Part shown: piece by piece, positions 50,059-59,983 of the stretch
How the letters are laid out: each line of letters begins with the position of its first letter
How positions within the stretch are numbered: position 1 is the stretch's first letter
Assembly (NCBI GenBank): GCA_030041515.1
Contig: JASHNS010000089.1
Span: 37,104-101,103, forward strand
Reading direction: 5' to 3'
Origin: Acidobacteriaceae bacterium
GTDB taxonomy: Bacteria > Acidobacteriota > Terriglobia > Terriglobales > Acidobacteriaceae
Length of the DNA: 64,000 nucleotides
The notes under the pieces: generated by a model
The model's database searches: none
Seen by the model: the letters and a program-made list of their open reading frames with translations, nothing else
What the model was told of the DNA's origin: nothing
Translations under genes and position numbers: made by a program

Positions 50059-53037
50059 ATGGCAAACGCAGCCGGTACGGAGCAGGAAACTCGAGCATGC
50101 CTGGAGCGGCAGGCGCATGCTGAGGCTCGCGCGCCGCTTTCCACCTATCGGCTGCAACTCCACAAGGGGTTCACGTTCGCGGACGCGGAGGCGGTGCTCG
50201 CCTATCTGCGCGATCTGGGCATCGGCGACTGCTACGCCTCGCCGATCTTCGAAGCCCGTCCCGGAAGCCTGCACGGCTACGACGTGACGCGGCACGACCG
50301 GCTGAATCCTGAGCTGGGCGGCGAAGAAGGCTTTGCGCGATTCGCTGCGAGACTGCGTGCCCTGGGCATGGGGCTTCTTCTGGACATCGTGCCGAACCAT
50401 ATGGGGGTGGGCAACGACTCGGTCTGGTGGCAGGACGTGCTGCGCAACGGACGCGCCTCCGCCTACGCCGGATACTTCGATATCGACTGGGATCCCCTCA
50501 AGTCCGAGCTGCGGGACAAGCTGCTGCTGCCCATTCTCGGCGGCCAGTATGGCGAGGAACTGGAAGCAGGCCACATTCGCCTCGTGGTTTCCGACGGCAG
50601 GCTGCGGGTGAAGTACTTCGACCATCTGCTCCCGATCGCATTGCGAACCCTGCACACCATCTTTCCTCAAAGCGAGCTGGATGAACTGGGGGTGACATCC
50701 GACTTCCGGGAGGTGCTGCGAGACGCAGCGCACATCCCGCCGCACGAGACAACGGATGCCGCGCTGGCAGCGCAGCGTCGCCAGCAGATCGATGAATGGC
50801 GCCCGCGCATGCGGGAAGCGCTGTTGAGCGAGGAGATGCAGCCAGCGCTGCAACGGGCGCTGGAGCGCATGAACGGCCGCCCAGGCGATCCGCGCAGCTT
50901 CGATCGCCTGCACGAGTTTCTCGAGCAGCAGCCCTGGCGTCTCGCCCACTGGCGCGTTTCGAGCCAGGAGATCAACTACCGCCGCTTCTTCGATGTCAAC
51001 GATCTGGTCGGGCTGCGCATGGAAAACGCGGAGGTCTTCGCGGCCACGCATTGCCTCATCCGGCGGTTGCTGGCGCGTGGCGAAGTCACGGGCCTGCGCA
51101 TCGACCACTGCGACGGGATGTTCAACCCACGCCAGTACCTTGCCCGCCTGCAGGCGCTTTACCTGGCGAGCCAGTGCTGCGGCGAAGCGTCGGGCGAATC
51201 CGTCGCCGAGGACGGCATCGAACCGGAGGCGCACTATGCGCTGCGCAGCCACGACTGGAACGCGGAACCGGGACCGCTGTACGTGGTGGTTGAGAAGATT
51301 CTGGAGCCGAAGGAGGCTCTCCCGCCCGGCTGGCCGATGCGCGGCAGTTCCGGCTATGACTTCGTCTACAGCGGCAATCAGGTGTTCATCAACGGCAGGA
51401 ACCGCGACCGCTTTACACGTTTTTACGAGCAGCTGACGGGCGGGCCGTCCGCTCCGGCGACGATTGTCTACCAGTCGAAGCTGAACGTGATGCGCAGCTC
51501 GCTTTCCAGCGAAGTCTATGTGCTCACGAACCTGCTCAGCCGGCTCGCCTCCTCCAACCGCAGGGCGCGCGATTTCACCGACGATCTGCTGGAGGACGCG
51601 ATACGCGAGACGATCGCCTGTTTTCCCGCCTATCGTACCTACATCGACGAGCGCGGCGAGTATACCGAGCACGAGCGGATATTGATCCGGCGCGCGATTG
51701 CGCGGGCCAAGCAACGCAGCCGCAACATGGAGCTGTCTGTCTTCGATTTTCTGGAGAAGACCCTTCTGCTGCATGAGAAGCGCGGCGCTGAAATCGATGA
51801 GCGGGAGCTGTATTTTGCGCAGAAGTTCCAGCAGCTGACCGGCCCGGTGATGGCCAAGGGCGTGGAGGATACCGCCTTCTACGTCTACAACCGTTTCATC
51901 TCGTCAAACGACGTGGGAAGCTCGATCGACGCCTTCGGGATCGGAATCGACGAATTCCACGAAAGCAATCAGGCACGGCTGCGGGAGTCGCCGGACGCGA
52001 TGCTGGCGACCTCTACGCACGACACCAAGCGCAGCGAGGACGTGCGCAGCCGCCTGAACGTGCTTTCGGAGATGACACATTTGTGGCCATCGTATGTGCG
52101 TCGCTGGGTGCGCATGAACGCGCGGCACAAGCGCACTGTGGAGGACGGGCGCATCGCGCCGGATGCCAATGAGGAGTACTTCCTTTACCAGACGCTGGCA
52201 GGCGCGTGGCCGTGGGCGGCCAACACAATACAGGAGCGAGAGGATTTCGTCGCGCGCATTGAGCAGTACATGACCAAGGCGCTCAGCGAAGCGAAGGTCA
52301 ACCTGAGCTGGACGAATCCCGATCCCGCGTATCTGGATGCCGTGCACGGATTCATTCGCCGCATCGCCATGCCCGACGAGCGGGGCCGGGAGCCGCGCTT
52401 TGTCGAGACGCTGCGCGAGCTTCTGCCTTCGCTCGAGTTGTTCGGTGCGGTGAATGCGCTGGCGCTGACGATCCTGAAGGTCGCTTCACCCGGCGTGCCC
52501 GACTTTTATCAGGGCACCGAGATGTGGGACCTGAGCCTCGTGGATCCCGACAACCGGCGGCCGGTGGACTATGAGATCCGCAGAACAGCGTTACGTGACT
52601 TGCAGGAGCGGTCGCTGAGTCATGGGCGTTTGGCGGTCTGCCGCGACCTTCTGGCGCGCTTCGACGACGGCCGCGTCAAGCTCTGGACGACCTATCAGGC
52701 GCTCCAGCTGCGCGACCGGATGCCGGAGGTCTTCCGCCGCGGGGAGTACATTCCGGCAACAGTGAGCGAAAGTCACGCGGAGTCTGCGATTGCCTTTACG
52801 CGCGGCCGCAGAGTCATGGCCGCCGTACCGCGATTCGCCTGGACGCTGATGGGAGGCCGCGCGCGGCTACCGCTGGGAGACGCGTGGGGGCGCGCGGAGT
52901 TATTCATTCCCGAGATGGCCGGCGCGGAACTGGAGAACGTATTCACCGGTGAGCGGCTGAGGGTGAGGGAGCAGGGAAGTTTACGGCTTGCGGAGGTCTT
53001 TCAGGAGTTTCCCGTCGCGCTGCTGGCGCGCGATTGA
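50059..53037 (+). CDS. treY: Maltooligosyltrehalose synthase
   Basis: A 992-residue GH13 enzyme that turns the reducing end of maltooligosaccharides into a trehalose linkage. The characteristic opening STYRLQLHKGFTFADAEAVL, DIVPNHMG, nucleophile in LRIDHCDG (about Asp349), acid/base in VVVEKIL (about Glu412) and STHDTKRSEDVRSR are all present. ATG 50059 is chosen; the frame runs upstream to 49966 but without conservation. The stop is 12 nt from the convergent malQ. No treZ is visible in the window. Confidence 0.95.
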   Translation: MANAAGTEQETRACLERQAHAEARAPLSTYRLQLHKGFTFADAEAVLAYLRDLGIGDCYASPIFEARPGSLHGYDVTRHDRLNPELGGEEGFARFAARLRALGMGLLLDIVPNHMGVGNDSVWWQDVLRNGRASAYAGYFDIDWDPLKSELRDKLLLPILGGQYGEELEAGHIRLVVSDGRLRVKYFDHLLPIALRTLHTIFPQSELDELGVTSDFREVLRDAAHIPPHETTDAALAAQRRQQIDEWRPRMREALLSEEMQPALQRALERMNGRPGDPRSFDRLHEFLEQQPWRLAHWRVSSQEINYRRFFDVNDLVGLRMENAEVFAATHCLIRRLLARGEVTGLRIDHCDGMFNPRQYLARLQALYLASQCCGEASGESVAEDGIEPEAHYALRSHDWNAEPGPLYVVVEKILEPKEALPPGWPMRGSSGYDFVYSGNQVFINGRNRDRFTRFYEQLTGGPSAPATIVYQSKLNVMRSSLSSEVYVLTNLLSRLASSNRRARDFTDDLLEDAIRETIACFPAYRTYIDERGEYTEHERILIRRAIARAKQRSRNMELSVFDFLEKTLLLHEKRGAEIDERELYFAQKFQQLTGPVMAKGVEDTAFYVYNRFISSNDVGSSIDAFGIGIDEFHESNQARLRESPDAMLATSTHDTKRSEDVRSRLNVLSEMTHLWPSYVRRWVRMNARHKRTVEDGRIAPDANEEYFLYQTLAGAWPWAANTIQEREDFVARIEQYMTKALSEAKVNLSWTNPDPAYLDAVHGFIRRIAMPDERGREPRFVETLRELLPSLELFGAVNALALTILKVASPGVPDFYQGTEMWDLSLVDPDNRRPVDYEIRRTALRDLQERSLSHGRLAVCRDLLARFDDGRVKLWTTYQALQLRDRMPEVFRRGEYIPATVSESHAESAIAFTRGRRVMAAVPRFAWTLMGGRARLPLGDAWGRAELFIPEMAGAELENVFTGERLRVREQGSLRLAEVFQEFPVALLARD

Positions 53038-53049
53038 GATCTGCAGCGG

Positions 53050-54567
53050 CTACTGACCCGGCTCCGGTTCGGCTTTATCCCGGTCTGTCACCACGGTGAG
53101 GGCAGCCAGCTTTGCCGCCAGCTCCGGCGTCAGGACGTTCTCCGGGCACCGCCAGCTCCAGTTGCCCTGCGGCCGCGATGGAACATTCATGCGCGCCCCG
53201 GAATCGAGGTCGAGAATATCCTGCACGGGAAAGAGGGCGATGTCCGCGACGGATCGAGCGGCGGTGCGGATCATCGGCCAGACGATGCTGTGATTGGCGT
53301 CCGGCTGGAGATAGGCCTCGACAGCGGCCTTCTCCACCGGAGTGGCCGCAGTCTCCCACCAGCCGCGGGTGGTGTCGTTGTCGTGGGTTCCCGTATAGGC
53401 GACCGTGTTGGGAACGAAGCGGTGGGGAAGGTGGAGATGCGCGCCGCGCGAAGAGAAGCCGAACTGCAGCACGCGCATCCCCGGAAAGCCGAACTGCTCG
53501 CGCAGCGCGTCCACTTCTTTTGTGATCAGGCCCAGGTCTTCGGCGATAAAGGGCAGCTCGCCCAACTGCTCGTGCAGGTGCTGAAACAGCTCGGCGCCGG
53601 GCGCTTTGATCCACTCGCCGTTGACGGCGGTTTCGTCCTGCGCGGGGATGGCCCAGTAGGCCTCGAAGCCGCGGAAGTGATCGAGGCGGATGATGTCGTA
53701 GAGGGAATGGGCTCGCCGGATGCGATCCACCCACCAGGCGAATCGGCTTTGGCGGAGGACGTCCCAGCGATAGAGCGGATTCCCCCAGCGCTGACCGGTT
53801 TTCGAGAAGTAGTCGGGCGGCACACCGGCGACGCGAATGGGTGACAGGTCCTGGTGCAGCTCAAACAGCTCCGGATGCGTCCACACGTCGGCGCTGTCGT
53901 AGTTGACGAAAATCGCGACGTCGCCGATGAAGCGGATGTCCCGCGCGGTGCAGTAATCCCGCAGCGCGCGCCATTGCTGGTCAAAGGCGAACTGGATCGC
54001 GCGCGCCACCGACAGTTCTTCTGCATGTTCGGCGCGCACGCGGTCGAGAGCCTGGCGGCGCCGGAACTTCAACTCGTCCGGCCACTGATTCCAGGCGGCT
54101 GCTTTGAATTTACGGCGAAGCACCGAGTACAGCACCCAGTCTTCGAGCCACGAGCCGTTGACGCGGCAGTAATCCTGAAAGCGCGACCACTCTTCGCCGC
54201 TGTGGCGATGGATGAAATTGCGGGCAGCCTCTTCCACAAGAGGCAGCTTCTGAGTGACGACCTGGTTGAAGTCGACTGCTCCGGAGCGGCCGGGGAGATG
54301 CGCGATTCTTTCGCCCGCGATCCAGCCCCGGTCAGAAAGATACTCAAGGGAGATCAGCAGGGGATTAGCGGCGAAGGCAGACTGGGCGGCGTAGGGCGAG
54401 TTGCCAAAACCCGTGGGGCTGAGAGGCAGCACCTGCCACAGCCGCTGTTGAGCGGCCGCAAGGAAATCGGCGAAGGCGAAGGCCGCCGGTCCCAGGTCGC
54501 CGATTCCGCCGTAGGAGGGCAGCGACGAGACGTGCAGAAGCAGACCCGAAGAGCGCTCAAAAGGCAT
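53050..54567 (-). CDS. malQ: 4-alpha-glucanotransferase (amylomaltase)
   Basis: A 505-residue GH77 enzyme that transfers alpha-1,4-glucan segments. Signature segments: SSGLLLHVSSLPSYGGIGDLGP at the start, nucleophile region IRLDHFRGFEAYWAIP, FIAEDLGLIT and HDNDTTRGWW. It completes a glucan-metabolism pair with the convergent treY. Its C-terminal extension (about 20 residues) is not conserved. Confidence 0.95.
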   Translation of the reverse strand: MPFERSSGLLLHVSSLPSYGGIGDLGPAAFAFADFLAAAQQRLWQVLPLSPTGFGNSPYAAQSAFAANPLLISLEYLSDRGWIAGERIAHLPGRSGAVDFNQVVTQKLPLVEEAARNFIHRHSGEEWSRFQDYCRVNGSWLEDWVLYSVLRRKFKAAAWNQWPDELKFRRRQALDRVRAEHAEELSVARAIQFAFDQQWRALRDYCTARDIRFIGDVAIFVNYDSADVWTHPELFELHQDLSPIRVAGVPPDYFSKTGQRWGNPLYRWDVLRQSRFAWWVDRIRRAHSLYDIIRLDHFRGFEAYWAIPAQDETAVNGEWIKAPGAELFQHLHEQLGELPFIAEDLGLITKEVDALREQFGFPGMRVLQFGFSSRGAHLHLPHRFVPNTVAYTGTHDNDTTRGWWETAATPVEKAAVEAYLQPDANHSIVWPMIRTAARSVADIALFPVQDILDLDSGARMNVPSRPQGNWSWRCPENVLTPELAAKLAALTVVTDRDKAEPEPGQ

Positions 54568-54588
54568 CGGAGGATTCCATGGGGTGAA

Positions 54589-54631
54589 GGAAAAGGCTCG
54601 CGCTCTCGAAGAGATTCCGAGAGGGCGAGCC
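54589..54631 (-). terminator. Terminator after the PpiD/SurA-like gene
   Basis: On the minus strand a 13-nt arm pair (54619-54631 with 54595-54607, one mismatch) and an 11-nt loop, followed by TTTTCC. It separates the folding factor from malQ. Confidence 0.75.
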
Positions 54632-54675
54632 CGGTTGCTTACGAACGCAGCAGCGCCAGAGGGGAGGGTCCGCCA

Positions 54676-56688
54676 CTATGTTCCATTCAGGGGCATCTGC
54701 TGCTGGAGCTTGCGGTTGATCAGGATGCGCCCGGCCTTCATGTAGCGATTCATCAGGTCGCTGGCGAAGACCTCGAAGTACTGTTCGCGCTGCTGCGAGA
54801 GAAGCTGCTCGCGGGTGGTGTCGAAGTGGCTGGCGATATCCTGCGCACTCGGCTCCTGTTTGTCGGTAATCTGCGCCACGACTCCGGTGGTTTGTGTCTT
54901 GATTGCCTGGCTGATCTGGCCGACATTGAGGTCGAAGAGGGACGGAGCAGCCGAGGAGAGAGCTCCAATGTCGGGCACCTGCTGATCGCGGCTGACGAGG
55001 TCGCTGGTCTTCAGGGTTGCGCCGACTTCCTTTGCCGCCTTCGCCAGATCGTTCTCGGCGTGGGCGCGATCCGCCAGCTCGCTGGTCTTCTGCGCGAGCA
55101 GCGCCACCACCTGCTGATCGCGGAAATCCTCAAGCACGTGCGACTTGTATTCGGCGAAGGTGGGCGTGTGTGCGGGATCGATTCCCGTCACCTGAAACAC
55201 GGCGAAGTTGCCGTCGCCGATGGCCGCAGCCTGGGGCGCCGCTCCCTGCTGCGCGTCAAAAGCCGCCGTGAGCAGCTGTGAGCTGTCCGTCATATCGGGC
55301 AGATTCGCGTTGCGCGGGATCGGACCCGCGGTAACCACCTGCAGGTGATGCGCCGCTGCCGCCTGAGCCAGGCCTAATCTCTGCGCCTCCGCGGCCAGCT
55401 GTTTCGCAAAAATCTGGACCGCCTGCCCTTCCTTCTGCTTCGCAAGCGCGTCGGCGATAGAAGCCTTGACTTCGTCGAGGGGCTTTACGTGCGCGGCCTG
55501 CACCGCTTCGGTCTGGATGATGTGGTATCCGTACTGCGTGCGGACGAGGCCCGAAATCTGTCCCGGTTTCTGTCCGAAGGCAACGGCATCGAACTGGGGC
55601 ACGGTGGCGCCGCGCTTGATCCATCCCAGCTCGCCGCCCTGATCTTTGCTGCCCGGATCGTCGGAATACTTTTTCGCCAGCTCAGCAAAGTTTTTGCCGT
55701 TATCCTTACGGATCTGGTCGAGAATGCCCTGGGCCTTCGCCTTGGCGGCCGCATCGGCAGCCGGGCCGGCGTTGGGATCGACCGAGATCAGGATATGCCG
55801 CACCTTGACTTCGGCATCCACCTTGTATTGCGCCTGGTTCTGGTTGTAATACTGCTGAATCTCAGCCTGCGAGACCTGGGGCTTGCCGCCGGGAAGGTTG
55901 TTGTCCGTAACGGCGACATACTGCACGGTGCGAGTTTCCGGATCGGCATCGCGATACCGCGCGGCGTTCTGCTTAAAGTAAGCCTCCAGCTCGGTGTCCG
56001 TGGGGTTGATGGTCTTGCGCAGGTCTTCGGCGCTCAGCACCGCGTACTGGAATTTGATCTTCGTCGCCTGCGTCCGGTAGGAGTCGCGAACCTGTTGGGG
56101 CGACACCGTCACGCCGGCGGTGATCACGTCGCGCAGGCGGTTCTGGACGATCTCCTGGCGAACTTCGCTCTCAAACCTCTCAGTCGTGATGTCGAAGTTC
56201 TGAGCGATGAACTCTGCATACTGCGCGTCGCCGACATAGCGGCCATCCGGAAAGAGCAGCTCGCCCCACTCGCCGGTATGGAGGAACTGGCGCAGGTCAT
56301 TATCGCTGGCGGTGATGCCCAGCCGGCGGGCTTCATCCTGCAGCACATCCTGCTCGATGACGGTCTGGCCGGCTTCCTGCATGACCATGGGCATAAACAT
56401 CTGCGGAACCTGTTGGCCACGCGTGATGCGCTTGGCCACTTCCTGCACATCGGCCTCAGGAACCTGATTCTCGGCGGGCAGGAAACGCCCGAAAATCCCG
56501 GCGCGGCGGATCGACGCATAGTTGGTGGAGTTCGAGCCGAACTGGCCGCTGTACAGACCGGGGACGAGGAAGATCACCATCATGACGCAGGTTCCGGCAA
56601 TGATGACCCAGAACAGCGCCTTGGTGAAAGCGGACTCTTTCTGCAGGAAACGAATCATGAGGTGGTTGACAGCCTTTTCAGTGTGCAT
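54676..56688 (-). CDS. Peptidyl-prolyl isomerase, PpiD/SurA-like
   Basis: A 670-residue inner-membrane anchored periplasmic folding factor. A single helix near the N-terminus ([17 protein letters not shown]) is followed by a SurA-N-like helical domain, a parvulin domain at about 300-400 ([45 protein letters not shown]) and a second, degenerate part. It helps outer-membrane protein biogenesis. Start 56688 has GGAG close upstream; the internal Met at 56658 is equally good. Confidence 0.9.
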   Translation of the reverse strand: MHTEKAVNHLMIRFLQKESAFTKALFWVIIAGTCVMMVIFLVPGLYSGQFGSNSTNYASIRRAGIFGRFLPAENQVPEADVQEVAKRITRGQQVPQMFMPMVMQEAGQTVIEQDVLQDEARRLGITASDNDLRQFLHTGEWGELLFPDGRYVGDAQYAEFIAQNFDITTERFESEVRQEIVQNRLRDVITAGVTVSPQQVRDSYRTQATKIKFQYAVLSAEDLRKTINPTDTELEAYFKQNAARYRDADPETRTVQYVAVTDNNLPGGKPQVSQAEIQQYYNQNQAQYKVDAEVKVRHILISVDPNAGPAADAAAKAKAQGILDQIRKDNGKNFAELAKKYSDDPGSKDQGGELGWIKRGATVPQFDAVAFGQKPGQISGLVRTQYGYHIIQTEAVQAAHVKPLDEVKASIADALAKQKEGQAVQIFAKQLAAEAQRLGLAQAAAAHHLQVVTAGPIPRNANLPDMTDSSQLLTAAFDAQQGAAPQAAAIGDGNFAVFQVTGIDPAHTPTFAEYKSHVLEDFRDQQVVALLAQKTSELADRAHAENDLAKAAKEVGATLKTSDLVSRDQQVPDIGALSSAAPSLFDLNVGQISQAIKTQTTGVVAQITDKQEPSAQDIASHFDTTREQLLSQQREQYFEVFASDLMNRYMKAGRILINRKLQQQMPLNGT

Positions 56689-56921
56689 CGGCTCCAGCCG
56701 GCAGGAGCCAGGCGGAGACGGCGATTTCCTATGGCACAGGAACCTTCGTTCAGTATAAACGGGGGCTGCATGGCAGGGAATCGCCTGCTTCTAACCCAGG
56801 GTGCGGGAGCGATACAATCAGGGTCAGGTCCCCAGACCCGGCATCGCAAATTCCGGCGCAGAACACGACGCCCGGTCGGGCAGCGCGTCCAACCCTCAAA
56901 GGAAGGGACAGGTGCATTCCC

Positions 56922-57887
56922 ATGGAGATGCCAAAGCCCGGCGATATTCCGCTTTCCGAAGTCACGCCCAAAGACGTCTACATGAACCGACGCCGGTTCA
57001 TGGCTGGAGCCGCAGCGCTGGGAGCCGCGGCGCTCGCTGGTGAAGGCCGCCGGCTGATCCGACCCGCGGGAGTGGAGGCAGCCGAGAACCTGGCGACTGT
57101 CCCCAGCAAATACTCGACGCCGGGGCTGACGCCGACGCCCTTCTATGACATCACCCACTACAACAATTTTTATGAATTCGGGGTGCAGAAGGGCGATCCG
57201 GCGGCGAACGCGTGGCGGCTGAAAACGCGGCCCTGGTCGGTGAAGATCGAAGGCGAGGTGAAACAAGAGCAGACCTTCGATATCGATACGCTTCTGAAGC
57301 TCCGGCCGATGGAACAGCGCGTCTACCGCTTCCGCTGCGTGGAGGCCTGGAGCATGGTGATTCCCTGGGCGGGCTATTCGCTGTCGGAGCTGATCAACGA
57401 ATGCCAGCCGAAGCCGACGGCAAAATTTGTGCAGTTCATCTCGCTGGCGGACTCGAAAACGGAGCTGCTGCCGTGGAATTCGGGCATTAGCTGGCCGTAT
57501 AGAGAAGGCCTGCGTATGGACGAGGCGATGCATCCGCTGACGCTGCTGACGTTCGGGCTCTACGGGCAGGATTTGCCCAATCAGGATGGAGCGCCGGTGC
57601 GAGTGGTGGTGCCGTGGAAATACGGCTTCAAGTCGGCCAAGTCGATTGTGAAGATCCGGTTCGTGAAGAACCAGCCGGAGACGACGTGGAATGACATGGC
57701 GCCGACGGAATACGGGTTCTATTCGAATGTGAATCCCAACCGCGATCATCCGCGCTGGAGCCAGAAGACGGAGCGCGTCATCGGCGCGCCTCTCTGGAAA
57801 CAACGTCAGCCGACGCTGATGTTCAACGGGTATGGCGACCAGGTGGCTTCGCTGTATAAGGGAATGAACCTGATGAGGGATTATTGA
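56922..57887 (+). CDS. msrP: Protein-methionine-sulfoxide reductase catalytic subunit
   Basis: A 321-residue periplasmic molybdoenzyme that repairs oxidised Met. The twin-arginine signal [19 protein letters not shown], the Moco-binding Cys in FRCVEAWSM (Cys139) and [17 protein letters not shown] segments identify it. It has the usual length. Next to it is a CADD-family gene and then msrQ, its membrane electron donor. Confidence 0.95.
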   Translation: MEMPKPGDIPLSEVTPKDVYMNRRRFMAGAAALGAAALAGEGRRLIRPAGVEAAENLATVPSKYSTPGLTPTPFYDITHYNNFYEFGVQKGDPAANAWRLKTRPWSVKIEGEVKQEQTFDIDTLLKLRPMEQRVYRFRCVEAWSMVIPWAGYSLSELINECQPKPTAKFVQFISLADSKTELLPWNSGISWPYREGLRMDEAMHPLTLLTFGLYGQDLPNQDGAPVRVVVPWKYGFKSAKSIVKIRFVKNQPETTWNDMAPTEYGFYSNVNPNRDHPRWSQKTERVIGAPLWKQRQPTLMFNGYGDQVASLYKGMNLMRDY

Positions 57888-57942
57888 GGTCATAGGTTCC
57901 TGAGGGCCCACGGGCTCTGATAACAACCAATTGGAGGCATGG

Positions 57943-58656
57943 GTGGCACACGACGAATTCTGGACACGCGCGGCGGAGGAACTTCGCCCCTGGGACCTGC
58001 TGAAGCATCCCTTTTACCAGGCCTGGTCGGCCGGGGAACTCACGCACGCGGAGCTGGGTTTTTACGGGCGGCAATATCTGGAGCATGTTGCGGCGTTCCC
58101 CACGTATCTGACAGCGCTGCACAGCCGCCTGCCGGAAGGGAAAATGCGCAGGGCGGTTCTGCGCAACGCGACCGAGGAAGAAGTGAAAGGAATGCCGCAT
58201 GCCGATCTCTGGCGGCAATTCGTAGCCGGAATCGATCCGGAGGGACCAGCGCACGCGGCGCCGGCAGAGCCCGAAGTTGAGCAACTGGTTGACACGTATC
58301 GCGAGCTTGGCCAGAGCGCATCGCCGGCGGCGGCGCTGGGCGCGTTTTACGCCTATGAGTCGCAGGTGCCGCGCGTTGCCGAGGAGAAGCGATCCGGACT
58401 GAGGAAGTTTTACGGCGCGGACGATGCGACCTGCGCCTACTTCACCCTGCACATGACGGCCGACGTGCACCATGCCAGCGTATGGCGCGGCCTGATCGAC
58501 CAGGCCCTTGAGGAGGGCGGCGAAGGCGCGGCGGCCGAGGCGCTGGACGGCATGCGCACAGGAGCGCGCGCGCTGTGGCGCGCACTCGACGGCATTGAAA
58601 CCGCGAGACAGCGCCGGCGCGAAGTTGCGGGCGAGCGTCAGCCGATTTGCCACTGA
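57943..58656 (+). CDS. CADD-family heme-oxygenase-like di-metal protein
   Basis: A 237-residue all-helical protein of the PqqC/TenA/CADD fold. HPFYQAWSAGELT near the start, EHVAAFPTYLTALHSRLPEG, FYAYESQVPRVAEEKRSGL and HMTADVHHASVW resemble the CADD folate-related family (chlamydial CADD makes p-aminobenzoate from its own Tyr). Tyr25 occupies the equivalent position. GTG 57943 follows GGAGG. It lies between msrP and msrQ. An alternative is another metal oxygenase. Confidence 0.8.
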   Translation: MAHDEFWTRAAEELRPWDLLKHPFYQAWSAGELTHAELGFYGRQYLEHVAAFPTYLTALHSRLPEGKMRRAVLRNATEEEVKGMPHADLWRQFVAGIDPEGPAHAAPAEPEVEQLVDTYRELGQSASPAAALGAFYAYESQVPRVAEEKRSGLRKFYGADDATCAYFTLHMTADVHHASVWRGLIDQALEEGGEGAAAEALDGMRTGARALWRALDGIETARQRRREVAGERQPICH

Positions 58657-58723
58657 TCGAGGCTTCAATCCAGGAGAATCAGGGACCGGCGATGATCTCA
58701 CCGGAGTCAGGAAACGTGCGAAG

Positions 58724-59371
58724 GTGAGGCAGCGCTGGATTGTCCTGCTGAAGGTCCTGGCGCATGCGGCCTGTCTGGCGCCCATCGCGTGGCTGCTGTG
58801 GAGGCTGTATCTTTCCGCCACGACAGACCCGATTGCGCTGGGCCCCGACCCCACGCATACCGTGACGTTTTTTACGGGGCGGGGCACCCTGCGATTGCTG
58901 GTGATCACGCTGGCCATCACGCCGGTACGGAAACTTATCCCGAAGCTGGCGTGGCTGATCCGGTTCCGCCGGCTGCTGGGCCTGTACGCGTTTTTCTATG
59001 CGTGCCTGCATCTGATGACGTACGTCTGGCTCTATGCCGGCTTCAGCTGGTCAGCGATGGTCGACGACATCAGCCAGCGGCGGTTCATCACAGCCGGGCT
59101 GGCGGCGTGGGTGATGCTGCTGCCGCTGGCGCTGACGTCGACCGCGTGGTCGATTCGCAAGCTGGGCGGGAAGAACTGGAACCGGCTGCACATGCTCACC
59201 TATGCGGCGGCGATCGCCGGAGTCATCCATTACTGGTGGGGAGTGAAGACGGGGGTGAAGACACCGCTGACCATCACGATTGTCCTCGGAATTCTTCTGG
59301 CCGCGCGGCCGCTGCTGACGCTGAGAAAGCAGCGGACCGGGCTGAGATCGCAGAGCACCGTGAGAACCTGA
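58724..59371 (+). CDS. msrQ: Heme-binding membrane subunit of the Msr system
   Basis: A 215-residue six-helix membrane protein that passes electrons from the quinone pool or flavin to MsrP. Helices begin near residue 7, and histidines occur in ACLHLMTYVWLY, and LHMLTYAAAIAGVIHYWW, the usual heme ligands. The motif RFRRLLGLYAFFYACLH is typical. GTG 58724 is chosen; upstream in-frame sequence overlaps the CADD gene. Confidence 0.9.
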   Translation: MRQRWIVLLKVLAHAACLAPIAWLLWRLYLSATTDPIALGPDPTHTVTFFTGRGTLRLLVITLAITPVRKLIPKLAWLIRFRRLLGLYAFFYACLHLMTYVWLYAGFSWSAMVDDISQRRFITAGLAAWVMLLPLALTSTAWSIRKLGGKNWNRLHMLTYAAAIAGVIHYWWGVKTGVKTPLTITIVLGILLAARPLLTLRKQRTGLRSQSTVRT

Positions 59372-59415
59372 GCCTCCCGCTGGGCTGGCTCGCGCACTCC
59401 GGACAGCAGAGGGGA

Positions 59416-59895
59416 TTACGCAGCGCCGCCAAGCGTTTTCGTCATGCGGATGAAGTGGCAGGGTTGGGTGACGCGCGGGACCATCTCTTCGCGAATCGGC
59501 TCTGTTCCTGCGAGCGCATAGCCTAATTTCTGATAAAACGGCGGCAACTCGGTGCGCAGATTCACGACGGTCAGGTCCATGCGGCGGCCACCCATCTCCC
59601 GGGCAAACTCCTCAGCGGCAGCGGTCATACGGCGGCCGAGGCCGGTCTTCTGGCGCGCGGGATCGATGGAGAGCAGGCCAAGATAGGCGGCTTCACCGTG
59701 CAGTTCGACGTACACGCAGCCGAGCAGTTGGCCGTTCTCCTCGGCGAGCAGGAAGCGACCGCTCTGCATGTATTCGCGAAGCCGCTGCGGGGAGACGCGA
59801 TCGCCGCGGATGAAGTACGCCTCGACCGCAAAGGCGCGATTGATGAGGGACATCAGGCTCTCATGATCGGATTCTTCGGCAAAGCGCAGGTTCAT
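59416..59895 (-). CDS. GNAT-family N-acetyltransferase
   Basis: A 159-residue acetyl-CoA-dependent transferase. The beta4-alpha3 region AYLGLLSIDPARQKTGLGRRM holds the acetyl-CoA pyrophosphate loop (QKTGLG). The N-terminal strand and the C-terminal YQKLGYALAGTE are also normal. The substrate is unknown. Confidence 0.85.
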   Translation of the reverse strand: MNLRFAEESDHESLMSLINRAFAVEAYFIRGDRVSPQRLREYMQSGRFLLAEENGQLLGCVYVELHGEAAYLGLLSIDPARQKTGLGRRMTAAAEEFAREMGGRRMDLTVVNLRTELPPFYQKLGYALAGTEPIREEMVPRVTQPCHFIRMTKTLGGAA

Positions 59896-59937
59896 GGGGA
59901 AGCAGCCAGGGGCGCGGCGGACTTTGAGCCATGATCA

Positions 59938-59959
59938 AGCGGCGCTCGCAAGCGCCGCT
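59938..59959 (-). terminator. Hairpin between the S41 protease and GNAT genes
   Basis: Perfect 9-bp stem AGCGGCGCT (59938-59946) and AGCGCCGCT (59951-59959) with a 4-nt loop. Without a U-tract; a likely weak terminator of the protease gene. Confidence 0.55.
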
Positions 59960-59983
59960 GGTGAATTGAGAGGATGGGGAGAC

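Noticed and set aside
49924..51774. 616-codon antisense frame opposite treY
   Set aside because: No motif; treY on the other strand is unmistakable.
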